From: Promethearchaeota archaeon | Lineage (GTDB): Archaea; Asgardarchaeota; Lokiarchaeia; Sigynarchaeales; SOKP01 | Direction: 5' to 3' | NCBI GenBank assembly: GCA_019894875.1 | Contig: JAGXNR010000005.1 | Span: 1 to 64,000 of the forward strand | DNA length: 64,000 nucleotides | Shown here: piece after piece, positions 45,101 to 53,381 of the stretch | Layout of the letters: each line of letters begins with the position of its first letter | How positions within the stretch are numbered: position 1 is the stretch's first letter | Program-made: the position numbers and the translations under genes | The notes under the pieces: model-generated | What the model was told of the DNA's origin: nothing | Seen by the model: the letters and a program-made list of their open reading frames with translations, nothing else | The model's database searches: none

Positions 45101-47720
45101 AGAAAATTGATGCTGCAATGAAAGGAAGGAGAAATCTGTATATCATTCCTGGTAAAAGGATAAAAAAATAATAGAATACTGTAGTCCCTGTCAAAAGAAT
45201 TTCAATTAAAACTTGAGATTTTAATATTCTTCGTTGATATTTATCACCTAACCCATAATGCTTTACTATATAGTAAATTAAGATTAAAAGACTAAAGGCT
45301 ATATAAATTGAATAATTTAAAATCGAAATTACATCCACAACTTCTCCTAAGCGAAAAAATAAATCCAAACTGACAATAGCTGGTATCATTGTTAGGAAAA
45401 TGGTGATAAAGATGCAATCTATTACTAATATCTTGCCTGTTAGATGCTCATATCTCTTCATTCTTTGTATGTAGTAAATTGGAAAAAATAAAATTGAGAA
45501 TAAACACAGGAATGGAATCAAAAATACGTAGAAAGTATTAACGGTGTATAAAAAGGAATAATAAAAACCCAAACCCGCACTAAATATTAAGAATATTAGG
45601 TTTATTTTAAAAACTATTGAACCTGAAAATATAACATTATTTCTCCAAAGCAAATTAATGAAAATAGTAATTACTAATAAAGAAAGATAAGAAGATAAAA
45701 CTAATTTATCGTACAATCCTAGATTTATTAACAAAATAGAAGAAAATGAAAAGAAAAACAGAATATATAGTTCAAGAGTCAAAATATAATGGTTTATTCC
45801 GGTGTAACGCTTAAATGAAGAGTCTTTGATTTTCTCTAACTGTAATCCAAATTTCAGATTAATTTGAGTAAGAATAGACAAAAATAAGAAATCTAATGAT
45901 AAAATGAAAAAATTATTTAGAGAGTATAGAAAAATAACCAGAAATATATCAGCAATTAAAAACCATAAGAAAACATAAGTTAAACGTAAGAAGTTTTTTC
46001 GAGAAAATATACCCAAAAGGTAATTTGCAAATATAAACAAGATAAAAATTAAAGGAAATAATAAACTAGACAGAATTAGAAGTTTCATTGCGGTAATTCC
46101 CTCAAACAACACAAAAAACCTTAAATTAACCAGAATAAAGATAAATAGTTCAATGAGAAATATTTGTGCAAATACACTCATCCTGAAAAGTTTTGAACGT
46201 TTTATTGAGAATAAACGAGCATATAAAATGTAAAAAGACACTAAAGAAACAGTAGAAACCAATATTCCATGTAATAAAATGTTAGAAATGAATATTATTA
46301 ACGGATTTGAGGTGAATATTGCTAATTCAAAAATAATTAAGGTTTCAAATGTGGTATACCCAAAAAGTGAATAAGCAATAATAGTAAAACTCGCAATAGC
46401 CAGAAAATTTTGGATAATGATTATATTTTCCTTAACAAAATACTCACTTTTTACAAGGATTTGTAAAATAAAGTAAAAAGATATCAAAAATATTATGAAT
46501 TGGATATTTAAGAAGAAAACGCTTGAAAAAAGCCCAAAAGAAATCGCTATTAGAATACATGCAAAATTAACTAGGAGGATATATTTATTATATTTTTTTG
46601 GACACATTTTTGCTTTCTGTTCATAATAGGCAAAAATAAAGAAAAAGGGCAAAATTACTAACACTACCCAGTAAGTTCTTACAAGAAAACAAAAAAACGT
46701 TATAGATCCAATTAAAACTCCTGATAAAATACTATTATATTTTTGATATTTGATGCCCTGAGAGGGAATCTCTTCTTCAGAATCATCACTCTTTGTAGAA
46801 ACTTTATCGATGTCAAGCAAAGAGTTATAATAATAGTTAATATAAAATAACATTTTAAAGTAAATCAATACAAAAATAATACTTAAAAAAGACCAATTCA
46901 TCAATTCTAAACTTGTATGTTGAATACCTGAGAAAAATAATATAACAAAAGGCATTTGAATTAATAAGATGAAAAATAAGCTTGTGATTGAGATAACAAA
47001 TCGTTGTTTAAATTTTACTAAATTTTTGAGAATTGGTTTATTTTCCTGAATAGAATCCTTAATTTCACTAGAATATTTCCGTGTTGTCATGAAAGTGATA
47101 AGATAAAATACCAAATTCGTTATTAAAGCAAAAAACCAAGAGAGATCTGTGAAAAAAGTAAGCGAAAGGAAAATAAGATGAGTAATGTAATTGATAAAAA
47201 TTATAAAATTATAAGGTTGTTTTACTATTGATTGGAAATTGGTAGCATGTTTGAATTCTCCCTCTTCCTTATTAAAAAAACCAATAGGTTGGTATCGATA
47301 ATAATAATATACGATATTATAAAGAAAAGCAAAACTTATTAATGGAAGCAGAGCAAAAGATTCATTTCCCCCTGAAAGTAGAGTAAAAATTGGTGTTCCA
47401 ATGAATGAAAAAATCGAGATTAGAAATATGATGTTAATTCTAGCGGTAAGATTATTTTCCTTATTCAGGAAAAATGGTTTTTTACGATATTTGTCAAAAG
47501 CCTTATAAAAGAAAAGAAGAGCAAACATGTATGTTATAACTGTAAGAGATAATTCTATGAAAACGAATTCACCCGGTATATATGAGAATAACCAATAACC
47601 GGTAAAGCCCGAAGCTAGGGGTGCTACAACCAAAAAAAAAGTAAACCACCAGATCTTCTGAAGGAATTCTGTAGCTTTTTGAAGGCCCTCTTCGGATTTC
47701 TTGCTATATTCAGATTCCAT
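39171..47720 (-). CDS. Giant polytopic membrane protein, 2849 aa, unknown
   Basis: One continuous frame of 8.55 kb encodes a protein that is almost entirely hydrophobic helices, by eye about 80-95 of them, with no large soluble domain. The turns alternate: about every 55-65 residues a short basic loop appears (YIQRMKRYEHLTGK, KHYGLGDKYQRR, FSYKKKLFN, SNYSKELKIS, LNYKRNNIFEK, FNKYKLKFRIN, YTKIKKYFLK), with short neutral turns between. This fits the positive-inside rule and a chain of two-helix hairpin units of about 60 residues. The only longer polar stretches are near residues 298-320 (STKSDDSEEE) and near 1900, where two short copies of YIEKSDxHLKxG lie side by side. No enzyme motif or known transporter is recognised. 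Homogeneous codon use and the lack of internal stops argue for a real gene. It has its own 190-bp upstream region and no operon partner. Confidence 0.85.
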   Translation of the reverse strand: MESEYSKKSEEGLQKATEFLQKIWWFTFFLVVAPLASGFTGYWLFSYIPGEFVFIELSLTVITYMFALLFFYKAFDKYRKKPFFLNKENNLTARINIIFLISIFSFIGTPIFTLLSGGNESFALLPLISFAFLYNIVYYYYRYQPIGFFNKEEGEFKHATNFQSIVKQPYNFIIFINYITHLIFLSLTFFTDLSWFFALITNLVFYLITFMTTRKYSSEIKDSIQENKPILKNLVKFKQRFVISITSLFFILLIQMPFVILFFSGIQHTSLELMNWSFLSIIFVLIYFKMLFYINYYYNSLLDIDKVSTKSDDSEEEIPSQGIKYQKYNSILSGVLIGSITFFCFLVRTYWVVLVILPFFFIFAYYEQKAKMCPKKYNKYILLVNFACILIAISFGLFSSVFFLNIQFIIFLISFYFILQILVKSEYFVKENIIIIQNFLAIASFTIIAYSLFGYTTFETLIIFELAIFTSNPLIIFISNILLHGILVSTVSLVSFYILYARLFSIKRSKLFRMSVFAQIFLIELFIFILVNLRFFVLFEGITAMKLLILSSLLFPLIFILFIFANYLLGIFSRKNFLRLTYVFLWFLIADIFLVIFLYSLNNFFILSLDFLFLSILTQINLKFGLQLEKIKDSSFKRYTGINHYILTLELYILFFFSFSSILLINLGLYDKLVLSSYLSLLVITIFINLLWRNNVIFSGSIVFKINLIFLIFSAGLGFYYSFLYTVNTFYVFLIPFLCLFSILFFPIYYIQRMKRYEHLTGKILVIDCIFITIFLTMIPAIVSLDLFFRLGEVVDVISILNYSIYIAFSLLILIYYIVKHYGLGDKYQRRILKSQVLIEILLTGTTVFYYFFILLPGMIYRFLLPFIAASIFFYLPILFSYKKKLFNQNLVKNTIFVNSLLLSGFIVLIPTIVGLELLRVDFFIITTITLILLFLILNFLDFICMKFKIFEKIIKHLKLLEILTWFSFSLFSAFWIFPYLLNELSYSLTIFIFFVLNFYTLRLISNYSKELKISKYLRESILYGFVFSSSFLIVSLILITDILNFLPFGLIPLNIVWYLGLFFLFNLLLIRSKLIELEFKSLRNWLELILWFSFKIFICLFISLVVPLSIITQIIIFMLFFSILTPISLTYFKNLKIISDRTQIFTKKVFLGVFIISSLSLFLDIFNVLTRNISSFNVFNFLPLTVIITNLILFFYFCFLRYNSVIENYTITQLIKFYLSSFLLLTSQFFMLTIVPILFSFFILILILSCRSMINVVRFFIYLLLGYVLFIAITTVPFGAFIYMNTLDLTLLEYYTQIYLTAISIVLLFSIWLNYKRNNIFEKFTLYTTFSLLSFSLLFSYTIIPLIYNITISLFLFLFFMGIYFYRLKNVMYKWFIKPCVLLAVFDLISFISYFLLFNNPPYIGLNPLLTFTLTSGITGFVFVLLFNKSPANFRRKSFYFVLFAIIFCIPTFLYFFIITSFSIPFTDPIPIIFSINVGVFLFYLCIGIYQWRISWEIWKSGWYVWNILPFVNFIIIYKSLSGVDVLESLNLFGAFEFTGSSILSIIICSLFFLPVIYTKIKKYFLKLVFIVWGESLFLLYWISHNLFSDVLLLNLLFVLFAVLLFMPIIIGLKYWKIVSVFWMVLVIINASFLLFYLVSIGISLDVTISIDILVIGLLMIIYSFFPNVRSIGIILIISYFIVLTGIFITVYFILFSSIQDVIFTINISLIVVGFSLFSSKSVKLSHRIIDVSLSWILIVNLAWLTFNTFSRLHPQFVMFAFFFALTVFGCTYFIFNKYKLKFRINRIIPLFIVAVGTSSSITSLFSVFLGASPYILISIFSGIFLIFLYFILIDYRYFLWSFIPVPFALPLFELLLLIEVLRSVWFLAFLTFSIIYITLFQVIFNAFKNYTREDSKETKNSMMKIFQDKNQIKLVNFTSFILNSLFISLLISTLIPVLQDQFLFSQFIFIYQFLDFLIIWPVFILFGLKYIEKSDIHLKRGEIKYIEKSDNHLKNGGLLPFFNKISFVIYLLIPTALAINFSLYLIFLSIATPIIIYSFILILSGVIFFESYIIDMRYLGYLFESSGRRLTFWSFFIFSNALSLFFFLYHLNFFLLLSMIALINQISLSFLAYLNIPKEKIAIGRLILYYLLFVSGSFYISSLISNGIIMLIEGLSGIPYYLMLFQNSFLLLFILSYFLIKFDVKLKSSIEIVLLMIFQSLFAINMIFIFSLFNILNVFSIILVILIETCFSFQTVRYINTLFYEAKKPEFLTRTFSLLIIVLYLETSLLFYGLMIAFTGIIESILVSQLIFFALTLLDIYSIKKIKRGYAQLIHTLSYFVISLLIMLILNAFVAQFQILLSVEVLLFILMQFYTIYSFFISLLQLYPNKKELIDKRRRYSTRILGVGFYINLFLLLLQALTIFSVDPQLMLLVLSLMVHVLMIIDTYVMKFIGKVSNYLNVLSWLFIMAFTTIYLIWVYNIYFFTILVTSVPLIIFILVIETYYLFKLLSFSKYVISNKKKIRKILIFILYLDFITWPVYNATVNLFYSLNLVLASIGILFILTFIDEYIGVFNEKQRNNIKKISFLTIGIFVSFDIYLLLGFIPHLNVLLKLSEALFIFVIFLGIVIKPFKEHSLLAFIFWAATFSLLSSIIYHVSLSWEIGVTILVITFAIYPFVFLMEELRELFNKFIDILTKTFQKIKSLIISALETIYSFVKIHFKVIWTIISIFLGIFFGIVLSDIILGLLNPIHSTLLALAIFGLLYLIIPYAQTSDPDIIFKRRILRLSIGWGSVIGLLFIVITPEWYIFTGFISTAVVGTIILVFLGRKEEREKISVKWRFYTLLSLFILLILFGVLFFIQLTTIPI

Positions 47721-47911
47721 GGTTCAAACCTTTTTTTTTGGATCTTGGATATAAAGATAACTTAAATATTTAAATATAACAGAATTGTTCCTCTTGATAT
47801 AAAAAGATCGTTGTACCTATATAACTGATTGTTCAAAAATAGCGGTAATCTAAAAATTTTAGTGGTAAAATTTAACGAATTACATGCAAAACCAGATAAT
47901 TAATTCATTGA

Positions 47912-49234
47912 CTATTTGAATTTAGGTAAATAAGTTTTCTGCAACTCAATCATTTCATTGAATATATTTTCTGCCATTTCAAAGCTACCCACATTAGGAT
48001 CAACCGCTAAACTAGCAATCGCAAGATCTTTTGACCTAGTTAATACGGCCTCAACACATAAATCCTGAATTGTTGCTTCAATACGAAGGAGTGCTGCAAT
48101 ATTTTTCGGTAACGTCCCAACCTTGACACCATGAACACCATCTTTATCAACTGTTGCCGAACACTCGAGGATTAAGTCTTGCGGCAAATTTTCAACTATA
48201 TTATCATTTGAAATGTTAACCGCAAATTCGTAGGAATTTTTATCATTAATTATCCCCTCTATTATAGGCACGGCTCTTTCTCCCGAACGCCTTTTGAATA
48301 GAATTCCCTCTTTTGGAAATGTTCCTTTTTTAAGTAGCTTATAATTTTTATCAAATATGTCATATATCTTATGTCCGCCACTATCCATCGAATCTATCCA
48401 ATCAACCATATCTTGGGTATTTGTGAATTCTTCCCCAAATTGTAAATATTCTCCTATGTGGTTGTCTCCGGCATATGAAAAGTATCCAAATCTCTTATAT
48501 ATTTCAAAGGTAAGAGAAGAAAATTCAAATCTCCCCTCATTATCCTTAAAATATGGGAGAACTTTCTTATTAAATTTTGACATTAAAGATTTTTTTGTAG
48601 ATAAATCTTCTATTCCCAAGAGGAAGGTAAAGTGGTTAAGTCCACCGACTTTAAGCCTCAACTCTTTAATAGGTTTATTTAACATGATCGGTAAGTGATG
48701 TGTCATGAATCCAATTTGATGACAAAGACCAACAAATTTTAATTTCTGCACGGTTCTTTTAATAGCTAGACACACTCTTGACATTGGATTTGAAAAATTA
48801 ATGAAGAATGCGTTAGGGCAGATTTCTTCAGCATCTTTAACAATTTCAACGATGGAAGGTATTATTCTCCACGCATGGAACGTGCCCCCTGGTCCACCAC
48901 ACTCCCCTAAAATTTGTGTTGACCCATATTTTCTAGGTATATTATAATCTTGTCGCCATAATTTCATCCGATCTCCAATTTCAATCGAACTAATTATAAA
49001 ATCTGCGTTTGAAAATGCGGTTTTTCTATCTAAAGTCATTTCAATATTGAATTTATTTTTAGATATTTCATTTTCAGCCAATAGTAGCTCATATATCATT
49101 TCCAATTTATCTTTATTTACATCATGAAGTACAACTGTAGAACCTTCCAGTTCATTACTCAAATAAAGATCGTTAAACATTGGAAGTCCAAATGAAATTG
49201 ATCCTGCTCCAACTAAAACAATTTTCTTTCCCAT
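47912..49234 (-). CDS. GH4-family NAD-dependent glycosidase
   Basis: The 440-residue protein has the N-terminal Rossmann motif VLVGAGSISF, HDVNKDKLE, and FIISSIEIGDRMKLWRQDYN. It also has the GH4 metal/active-site motifs NPMSR (with FFINFS before it), GLCHQIGF (Cys and His metal ligands) and GLNHFTFLL. GH4 enzymes cleave alpha- or beta-glycosides by an NAD-dependent oxidation-elimination route and need Mn2+ or similar. The subgroup (alpha-galactosidase, alpha-glucuronidase, 6-phospho-glucosidase) cannot be told here. Next to it lie the giant membrane protein gene and a hairpin; no sugar transporter is adjacent. Confidence 0.92.
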   Translation of the reverse strand: MGKKIVLVGAGSISFGLPMFNDLYLSNELEGSTVVLHDVNKDKLEMIYELLLAENEISKNKFNIEMTLDRKTAFSNADFIISSIEIGDRMKLWRQDYNIPRKYGSTQILGECGGPGGTFHAWRIIPSIVEIVKDAEEICPNAFFINFSNPMSRVCLAIKRTVQKLKFVGLCHQIGFMTHHLPIMLNKPIKELRLKVGGLNHFTFLLGIEDLSTKKSLMSKFNKKVLPYFKDNEGRFEFSSLTFEIYKRFGYFSYAGDNHIGEYLQFGEEFTNTQDMVDWIDSMDSGGHKIYDIFDKNYKLLKKGTFPKEGILFKRRSGERAVPIIEGIINDKNSYEFAVNISNDNIVENLPQDLILECSATVDKDGVHGVKVGTLPKNIAALLRIEATIQDLCVEAVLTRSKDLAIASLAVDPNVGSFEMAENIFNEMIELQKTYLPKFK

Positions 49235-49433
49235 CCGTTAAAATCTCCAAAATCATAACATATTCAGATTGAGTTTAATTAAGACAGTATTGAATTAAAA
49301 AATTATTATAAGTCTTCTTTCAAGATTTCCTCATACACCCTTATCAATTTATAATCTTTTTGATGACATGTGGGAAATGTATGGGCAAAGTTTAAATATT
49401 ACTTCTAACATCTCATTATTAATGAGTTTTCAC

Positions 49434-49502
49434 AATAATACTATGGATCATTGTGGTGGTTTTACATTATCAGTAAAACCGGTAATAATCCGTAGTATTA
49501 TT
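49434..49502. repeat. Long imperfect hairpin (about 30-bp stem)
   Basis: The 10-mer aataatacta (49434-49443) is exactly complementary to tagtattatt (49493-49502). Inside, ggat/atcc, att/aat and ggttttac/gtaaaacc also pair, around a 7-nt loop attatca, with only small bulges. It lies between the GH4 gene and a small gene 150 bp away. It could be a structured RNA, a terminator-type hairpin or a remnant of a miniature transposable element. The rest of the 49235-49654 gap shows no gene. Confidence 0.75.
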
Positions 49503-49654
49503 AAGAGAGAATAAATCTTTCTGACTTTTTTCTTATAATTTTTACTGATTTGTTCTCTTTTATGATTACTTCTCAATAAAGATTATTCGAAATTGGCTTA
49601 GAGAAAGATTTTTTTTCCAAGTGAATGAACTCAATAAAAAAAAAGAGGTGAAAA

Positions 49655-49825
49655 ATGGTGGAAAAAGAATCAGATACTGAGGATCTGATATTGGATTATT
49701 ATAAAGATTGGGATTCTTCTAAAGCTCCAGTGATGTTAGTTTTTGATAGTTCTACTGATTTTACTGAAAATATCGATAATGTTGATGAAAAATCACGAGC
49801 TTATCTTAAGAAGAAATATTGGTGA
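49655..49825 (+). CDS. Small acidic protein, 56 aa
   Basis: ATG 49655 follows a clear aaaagaggtg Shine-Dalgarno sequence ending 4 bases before it. The peptide (MVEKESDTEDLILDYYKDWD through DEKSRAYLKKKYW) is strongly acidic, soluble and has no cysteines. The family is not recognised. The good ribosome-binding site and the ordinary codon use support a real gene. Confidence 0.62.
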   Translation: MVEKESDTEDLILDYYKDWDSSKAPVMLVFDSSTDFTENIDNVDEKSRAYLKKKYW

Positions 49826-49856
49826 TGATTGTCCCAACGGAATTTTTTTTATTTTT

Positions 49857-50342
49857 TTATTCTTTTTTTATTAACCTTTTCATAATCTCTTCTAACATTT
49901 TAGGTGGTGGAGGTACATTATCTAATATTTCAGTTACATACCCAAACAATTTTCTTGTATCATAATATACAAATCTATTTGTTGGAAGCACACCACTAAT
50001 CATTCGTTTTAATCCCTTTGCATCCCATTTCTTAGCTTCTTTCTCGATATCGGTCACCAAAATACCAACATGATGAATTCCACCTTCAGGATTCTTCTCT
50101 AGAAACTCAGAATAAATAGATTTATCATCTAACGGTTGAAATAATTCTATCATAGTACTACCAATATTCGCAAATCCTACTTTTATTTTTAGGGGTTCAG
50201 TAAGTTCCTCAATAAATGTATTGACCTCAACAATTGAATCAACTATTCTTATATCTGACATCCCATAAAGATCCTTAATTTTTTCTGCTACTTTTGAAAA
50301 ATCTTTATATACCACTCCTATATGATGTAAGTGTTCAAACAT
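49857..50342 (-). CDS. VOC-family protein (second copy)
   Basis: The 161-residue protein has two VOC modules: LHHIGVVYKDFSKVAEKI at the start and IHHVGILVTDIEKEAKKW in the middle, with the last strand RFVYYDTRKLFGYVTEILD. The H and E positions fit a metal site as in methylmalonyl-CoA epimerase. It is a paralogue of the 26794-27201 protein (shared TNxFVYYDT) but longer by a proline-rich, charged C-terminal tail (NVPPPPKMLEEIMKRLIKKE). It lies upstream of nothing obvious; the aminotransferase gene upstream is on the same strand. Confidence 0.82.
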   Translation of the reverse strand: MFEHLHHIGVVYKDFSKVAEKIKDLYGMSDIRIVDSIVEVNTFIEELTEPLKIKVGFANIGSTMIELFQPLDDKSIYSEFLEKNPEGGIHHVGILVTDIEKEAKKWDAKGLKRMISGVLPTNRFVYYDTRKLFGYVTEILDNVPPPPKMLEEIMKRLIKKE

Positions 50343-50451
50343 TAGTAATCAATATCCTTTTTTTTTTAAATTCTTTTATTGGAATAGAGGTTTTTAATAA
50401 AAATATTATAAACTCCCTTAATAATTTAGACCTAACTAATAACCTTGGTTT

Positions 50452-51645
50452 TTATTTGAGTAATGTTTCTATTCTTTCTAAAGCTTCTTTTATTCTTTCT
50501 TCTGGTTGAGTTAATGCAAATCTAACAAATCCCTCCCCATATTCCCCAAAACCCGTTCCAGGTGTAAGTATTACTCCTATATCCAGTAATTTTTTGACAA
50601 ATTCAAAACAAGTCATTTCACGGAATTTCTCAGGAATTTGCGTCCACACATAAAAAGTTGCCTTTGGTAAATCAGTTTTCCAACCAATGTTATTCAAACC
50701 ATTAACAAGAAGATTTCTTCGATTTTCATAAATTTCTATACTTTTAGCAACGATAGCTGGTTTTTGATTTGATTTATATTCCTGTAATCCTTTGGTTACG
50801 GCTTTTTGGATAAATATAGGACCACCAGAGTCGATTTGAGATTTGACTTTCCGTAAACCTTCAATTATTTCAGCGTTTCCCGCCACCCAACCGCAACGAA
50901 ATCCCGTCATATTAAACATTTTTGACGTACTATTTATTTCAACATGTTGATTATTCACTTGTAAGATACTCGGTGCAATATAGTCTTCAAAAGTAAATTC
51001 AGAATATGGATTATCATACACAATGATAAAATTATAGTCTTCTGCATAATCAGAAACTTTTTTTAAAAAATCCATTGGTACAATAGCCCCCGTTGGGTTA
51101 TTTGGATAATTTAAATACATTAATTTTGCCTTCTTTAGAATTTTTCTGTCAATTCTCTCTAAATCTGGAAGGAATCCATTCTCTTTTTCTAAGGGCATTA
51201 AATAAGGTTTACCATCACAGAGTTTAGTAGCACCATTTATATACACAGGATAACCCGGATTAGGACATAATACTGTATCTCCCGGATTAATAAAAGCTCG
51301 TGCGATATTAGCAACACCTTCTTTACCACCCATAACATGGGTAATTTCTGTTTTAGGATTTAGATTTATGCCATATCTTACCTTATTCCATCGTGCAACT
51401 TCTTCTCGAAAGAATTCTTCTCCCATACTTGAGGGATAGTTCTGATTCTCCGGATTCCTTGCTTGTTCAATCATCTCTTGAACTATTATTTCGGGGGTTG
51501 TTAGATCCGGATCCCCTATTCCTAACGGGATAAAATCTACCCCTTCCTTGCGCTTTTCTGCAATAAGTTGCTCAATCTCAACAAAGATGTATTTCGGTAA
51601 GGTTTTTACCCTTTCAGCATACTCCAATTTCATAGTAGTAACCAT
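50452..51645 (-). CDS. Class I/II aminotransferase, LL-diaminopimelate aminotransferase-like
   Basis: The 397-residue PLP enzyme reads FIPLGIGDPDLTTPEIIV, YPSSMGEEFFREEVARW, ITHVMGGKEGVANIARAFIN, CPNPGYPVY, LNYPNNPTGAIVP, the PLP lysine in STSKMFNMTGFRCGW and the C-terminal PGTGFGEYGEGFVRFAL. These are hallmarks of the DapL branch (fold type I, GIGDPDLxTP). DapL makes LL-diaminopimelate from tetrahydrodipicolinate in lysine synthesis. A related general aminotransferase is possible. The first codons allow a start at M5 (MKLEYAERVK), which is the usual length. Confidence 0.86.
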   Translation of the reverse strand: MVTTMKLEYAERVKTLPKYIFVEIEQLIAEKRKEGVDFIPLGIGDPDLTTPEIIVQEMIEQARNPENQNYPSSMGEEFFREEVARWNKVRYGINLNPKTEITHVMGGKEGVANIARAFINPGDTVLCPNPGYPVYINGATKLCDGKPYLMPLEKENGFLPDLERIDRKILKKAKLMYLNYPNNPTGAIVPMDFLKKVSDYAEDYNFIIVYDNPYSEFTFEDYIAPSILQVNNQHVEINSTSKMFNMTGFRCGWVAGNAEIIEGLRKVKSQIDSGGPIFIQKAVTKGLQEYKSNQKPAIVAKSIEIYENRRNLLVNGLNNIGWKTDLPKATFYVWTQIPEKFREMTCFEFVKKLLDIGVILTPGTGFGEYGEGFVRFALTQPEERIKEALERIETLLK

Positions 51646-51833
51646 TTCATCAAAAGTTAGTTAAACGTGTAAACATAATCATTTTTAAAATGATAAAAAT
51701 TTTTTGCTTAGAATAACAATAACTCTTTAATCCTACAACAGAACGAAAAGGTATAAGAAGTCTTTACGATGTAGACTGTTCTACTAAGGAATTTTTTCCA
51801 AAACCCAAAGAAGTAAGATTAAAATAAAATTAA

Positions 51834-51998
51834 CTAATCATTGCGCATTTGAAGTTCACGCTTATAAGATCTAATTCGATTTTGAATAAGCAAAACAGGT
51901 TTAGATTCCCTCGAGATTCCATAATTCTTAAGAATCGATTCTAAAAGCCGTATTGAGTTTTCTAATAAACTTTTTCTCTCCCCGATTTTATTTACCAT
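51834..51998 (-). CDS. Small helical protein, 54 aa
   Basis: ATG at 51998 has a ggggga Shine-Dalgarno-like sequence upstream. The ORF reads MVNKIGERKSLLENSIRLLE and ends SYKRELQMRND, a basic, amphipathic, all-helical-looking peptide without a known family. It could be a small DNA- or protein-binding protein. The rest of the 51646-52193 gap is AT-rich with no other gene seen. Confidence 0.55.
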   Translation of the reverse strand: MVNKIGERKSLLENSIRLLESILKNYGISRESKPVLLIQNRIRSYKRELQMRND

Positions 51999-52193
51999 TT
52001 TTCATCCCCCAAGACCTTGTAGTTTCTATTAGAAATAGAATTACCGATCTTAAAAATTGAAAGAGTCAAATAATTTTGTATAATTCTATTGGAGTGGATA
52101 ACTAAAACGAATTATTTCTCGAAAAATAATTAAATTATTGAATCTTTTCTGGTTTAACCACAACTATAGTATTACTTAGCTTAGGAAATTAAA

Positions 52194-53291
52194 ATGAACG
52201 ATAAATTATGGAATGGTGTAGCAAAGAACATCGTTAAAGCAGGAGTTTTTCCCGTTGCTATATCTAATTCATTAATTGAGATACTTCAAGAGCTATTAAC
52301 TGAGGAACAAGCGAAATTCGTATTGGTATTCAAAAAATCATCAATGACGCTTGAGCAAATTAAGCAAGAAACAGATATGGATGAAGATTCTATATTACAA
52401 ATGCTCGAAACTCTGATGTATAATGGTATAATTATCGGTGCAATGAGTAGGAGTGCTAAGGTAATGGTTTATAGGCTCATGGGACCATTTCCCGGTATTT
52501 TCGAATATACCAATTTAAGAGGGGAAACAGATGAGAAACATGTTAAACTCGCTAAATTATTTGAAAAGATGCATTCAGAAAGAAATGAAATGACCCCAGA
52601 AATTTACGAAGCTATGAAAGAAACCTTTAAAACTATGCCCCCCACTGATAGAACCTTACCTGTCGAAAAAGAAGTAGAAGTGGGAACCGAAAGCGTAATG
52701 CCCTTTGAGGATGTATCTAAATATATTGAGGAATATGATGATATTGCTTTAGCTCATTGTTATTGCCGACATCACAAAGATCTGGTAAACGATCCATGTA
52801 AATTAGGAGCATCAAAACAAAACTGTTTTCTTCTTGACAAAAGTGCTGTGTTTGCTATTGAAAAAGAATTCGGCAGGCGTATTTCTAAGGAAGAAGCTTT
52901 AAATATTTTAAGAGAAGCAGAAGACCAAGGTCTGGTTCATAAGGTATTTCATGTTCATTCGGATGTTAACAGAGGGATAGAAGCGATTTGTAATTGCTGC
53001 AAATGTTGTTGTGGAATAATAGGGATGTATCGTGGAGGTGCTATGCCATTACACACCGTATCTTCATATCTTGCAGAAGTAGATGAAGAATTATGTGTAG
53101 GATGTGGAACCTGCCTTGAGATGTGCCCGATGGAAACGATTTATGCTAAAGATAATATAGCTATTGTTGATATAGATAAATGTATTGGATGTGGGGTATG
53201 TGCTCACCATTGCCCTGAAGAAGCAATACATCTGAAGAGAACTGGCCCCAGAGATGTAATTATTCCTCCTAAATCAGCAGAAGCGAATTAA
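52194..53291 (+). CDS. Iron-sulfur protein with winged-helix-like N-terminus and two ferredoxin clusters
   Basis: The 365-residue protein starts with a helix-turn-helix-like domain (residues about 20-90: SLIEILQELLTEEQAKFV, LEQIKQETDMDEDSILQMLE). In the middle it has AHCYCRHHKDLVNDPC, a Cx... pattern, and CNCCKCCCG near residue 263. The C-terminus has two classic 4Fe-4S motifs: CVGCGTCLEMCP and CIGCGVCAHHCP. This layout is found in archaeal and bacterial 4Fe-4S proteins in anaerobic electron-transfer or reductase systems. The cysteine clusters suggest several metal centres and an electron-carrier or redox-sensing role. No partner enzyme is next to it. Confidence 0.85.
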   Translation: MNDKLWNGVAKNIVKAGVFPVAISNSLIEILQELLTEEQAKFVLVFKKSSMTLEQIKQETDMDEDSILQMLETLMYNGIIIGAMSRSAKVMVYRLMGPFPGIFEYTNLRGETDEKHVKLAKLFEKMHSERNEMTPEIYEAMKETFKTMPPTDRTLPVEKEVEVGTESVMPFEDVSKYIEEYDDIALAHCYCRHHKDLVNDPCKLGASKQNCFLLDKSAVFAIEKEFGRRISKEEALNILREAEDQGLVHKVFHVHSDVNRGIEAICNCCKCCCGIIGMYRGGAMPLHTVSSYLAEVDEELCVGCGTCLEMCPMETIYAKDNIAIVDIDKCIGCGVCAHHCPEEAIHLKRTGPRDVIIPPKSAEAN

Positions 53292-53381
53292 TACTATAAA
53301 AATAATTTATATTTCAATTTTCTTTAATCAACCCTAATTCCTTCTTCTATAAGCACTACTATTTCGATAGATTTATAGCGT

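Noticed and set aside
39171..47720. Idea that the giant ORF is several genes fused by read-through or assembly
   Set aside because: The frame has no internal stops or composition change, the basic-turn spacing is continuous across the whole length and no internal ribosome-binding site with start stands out.
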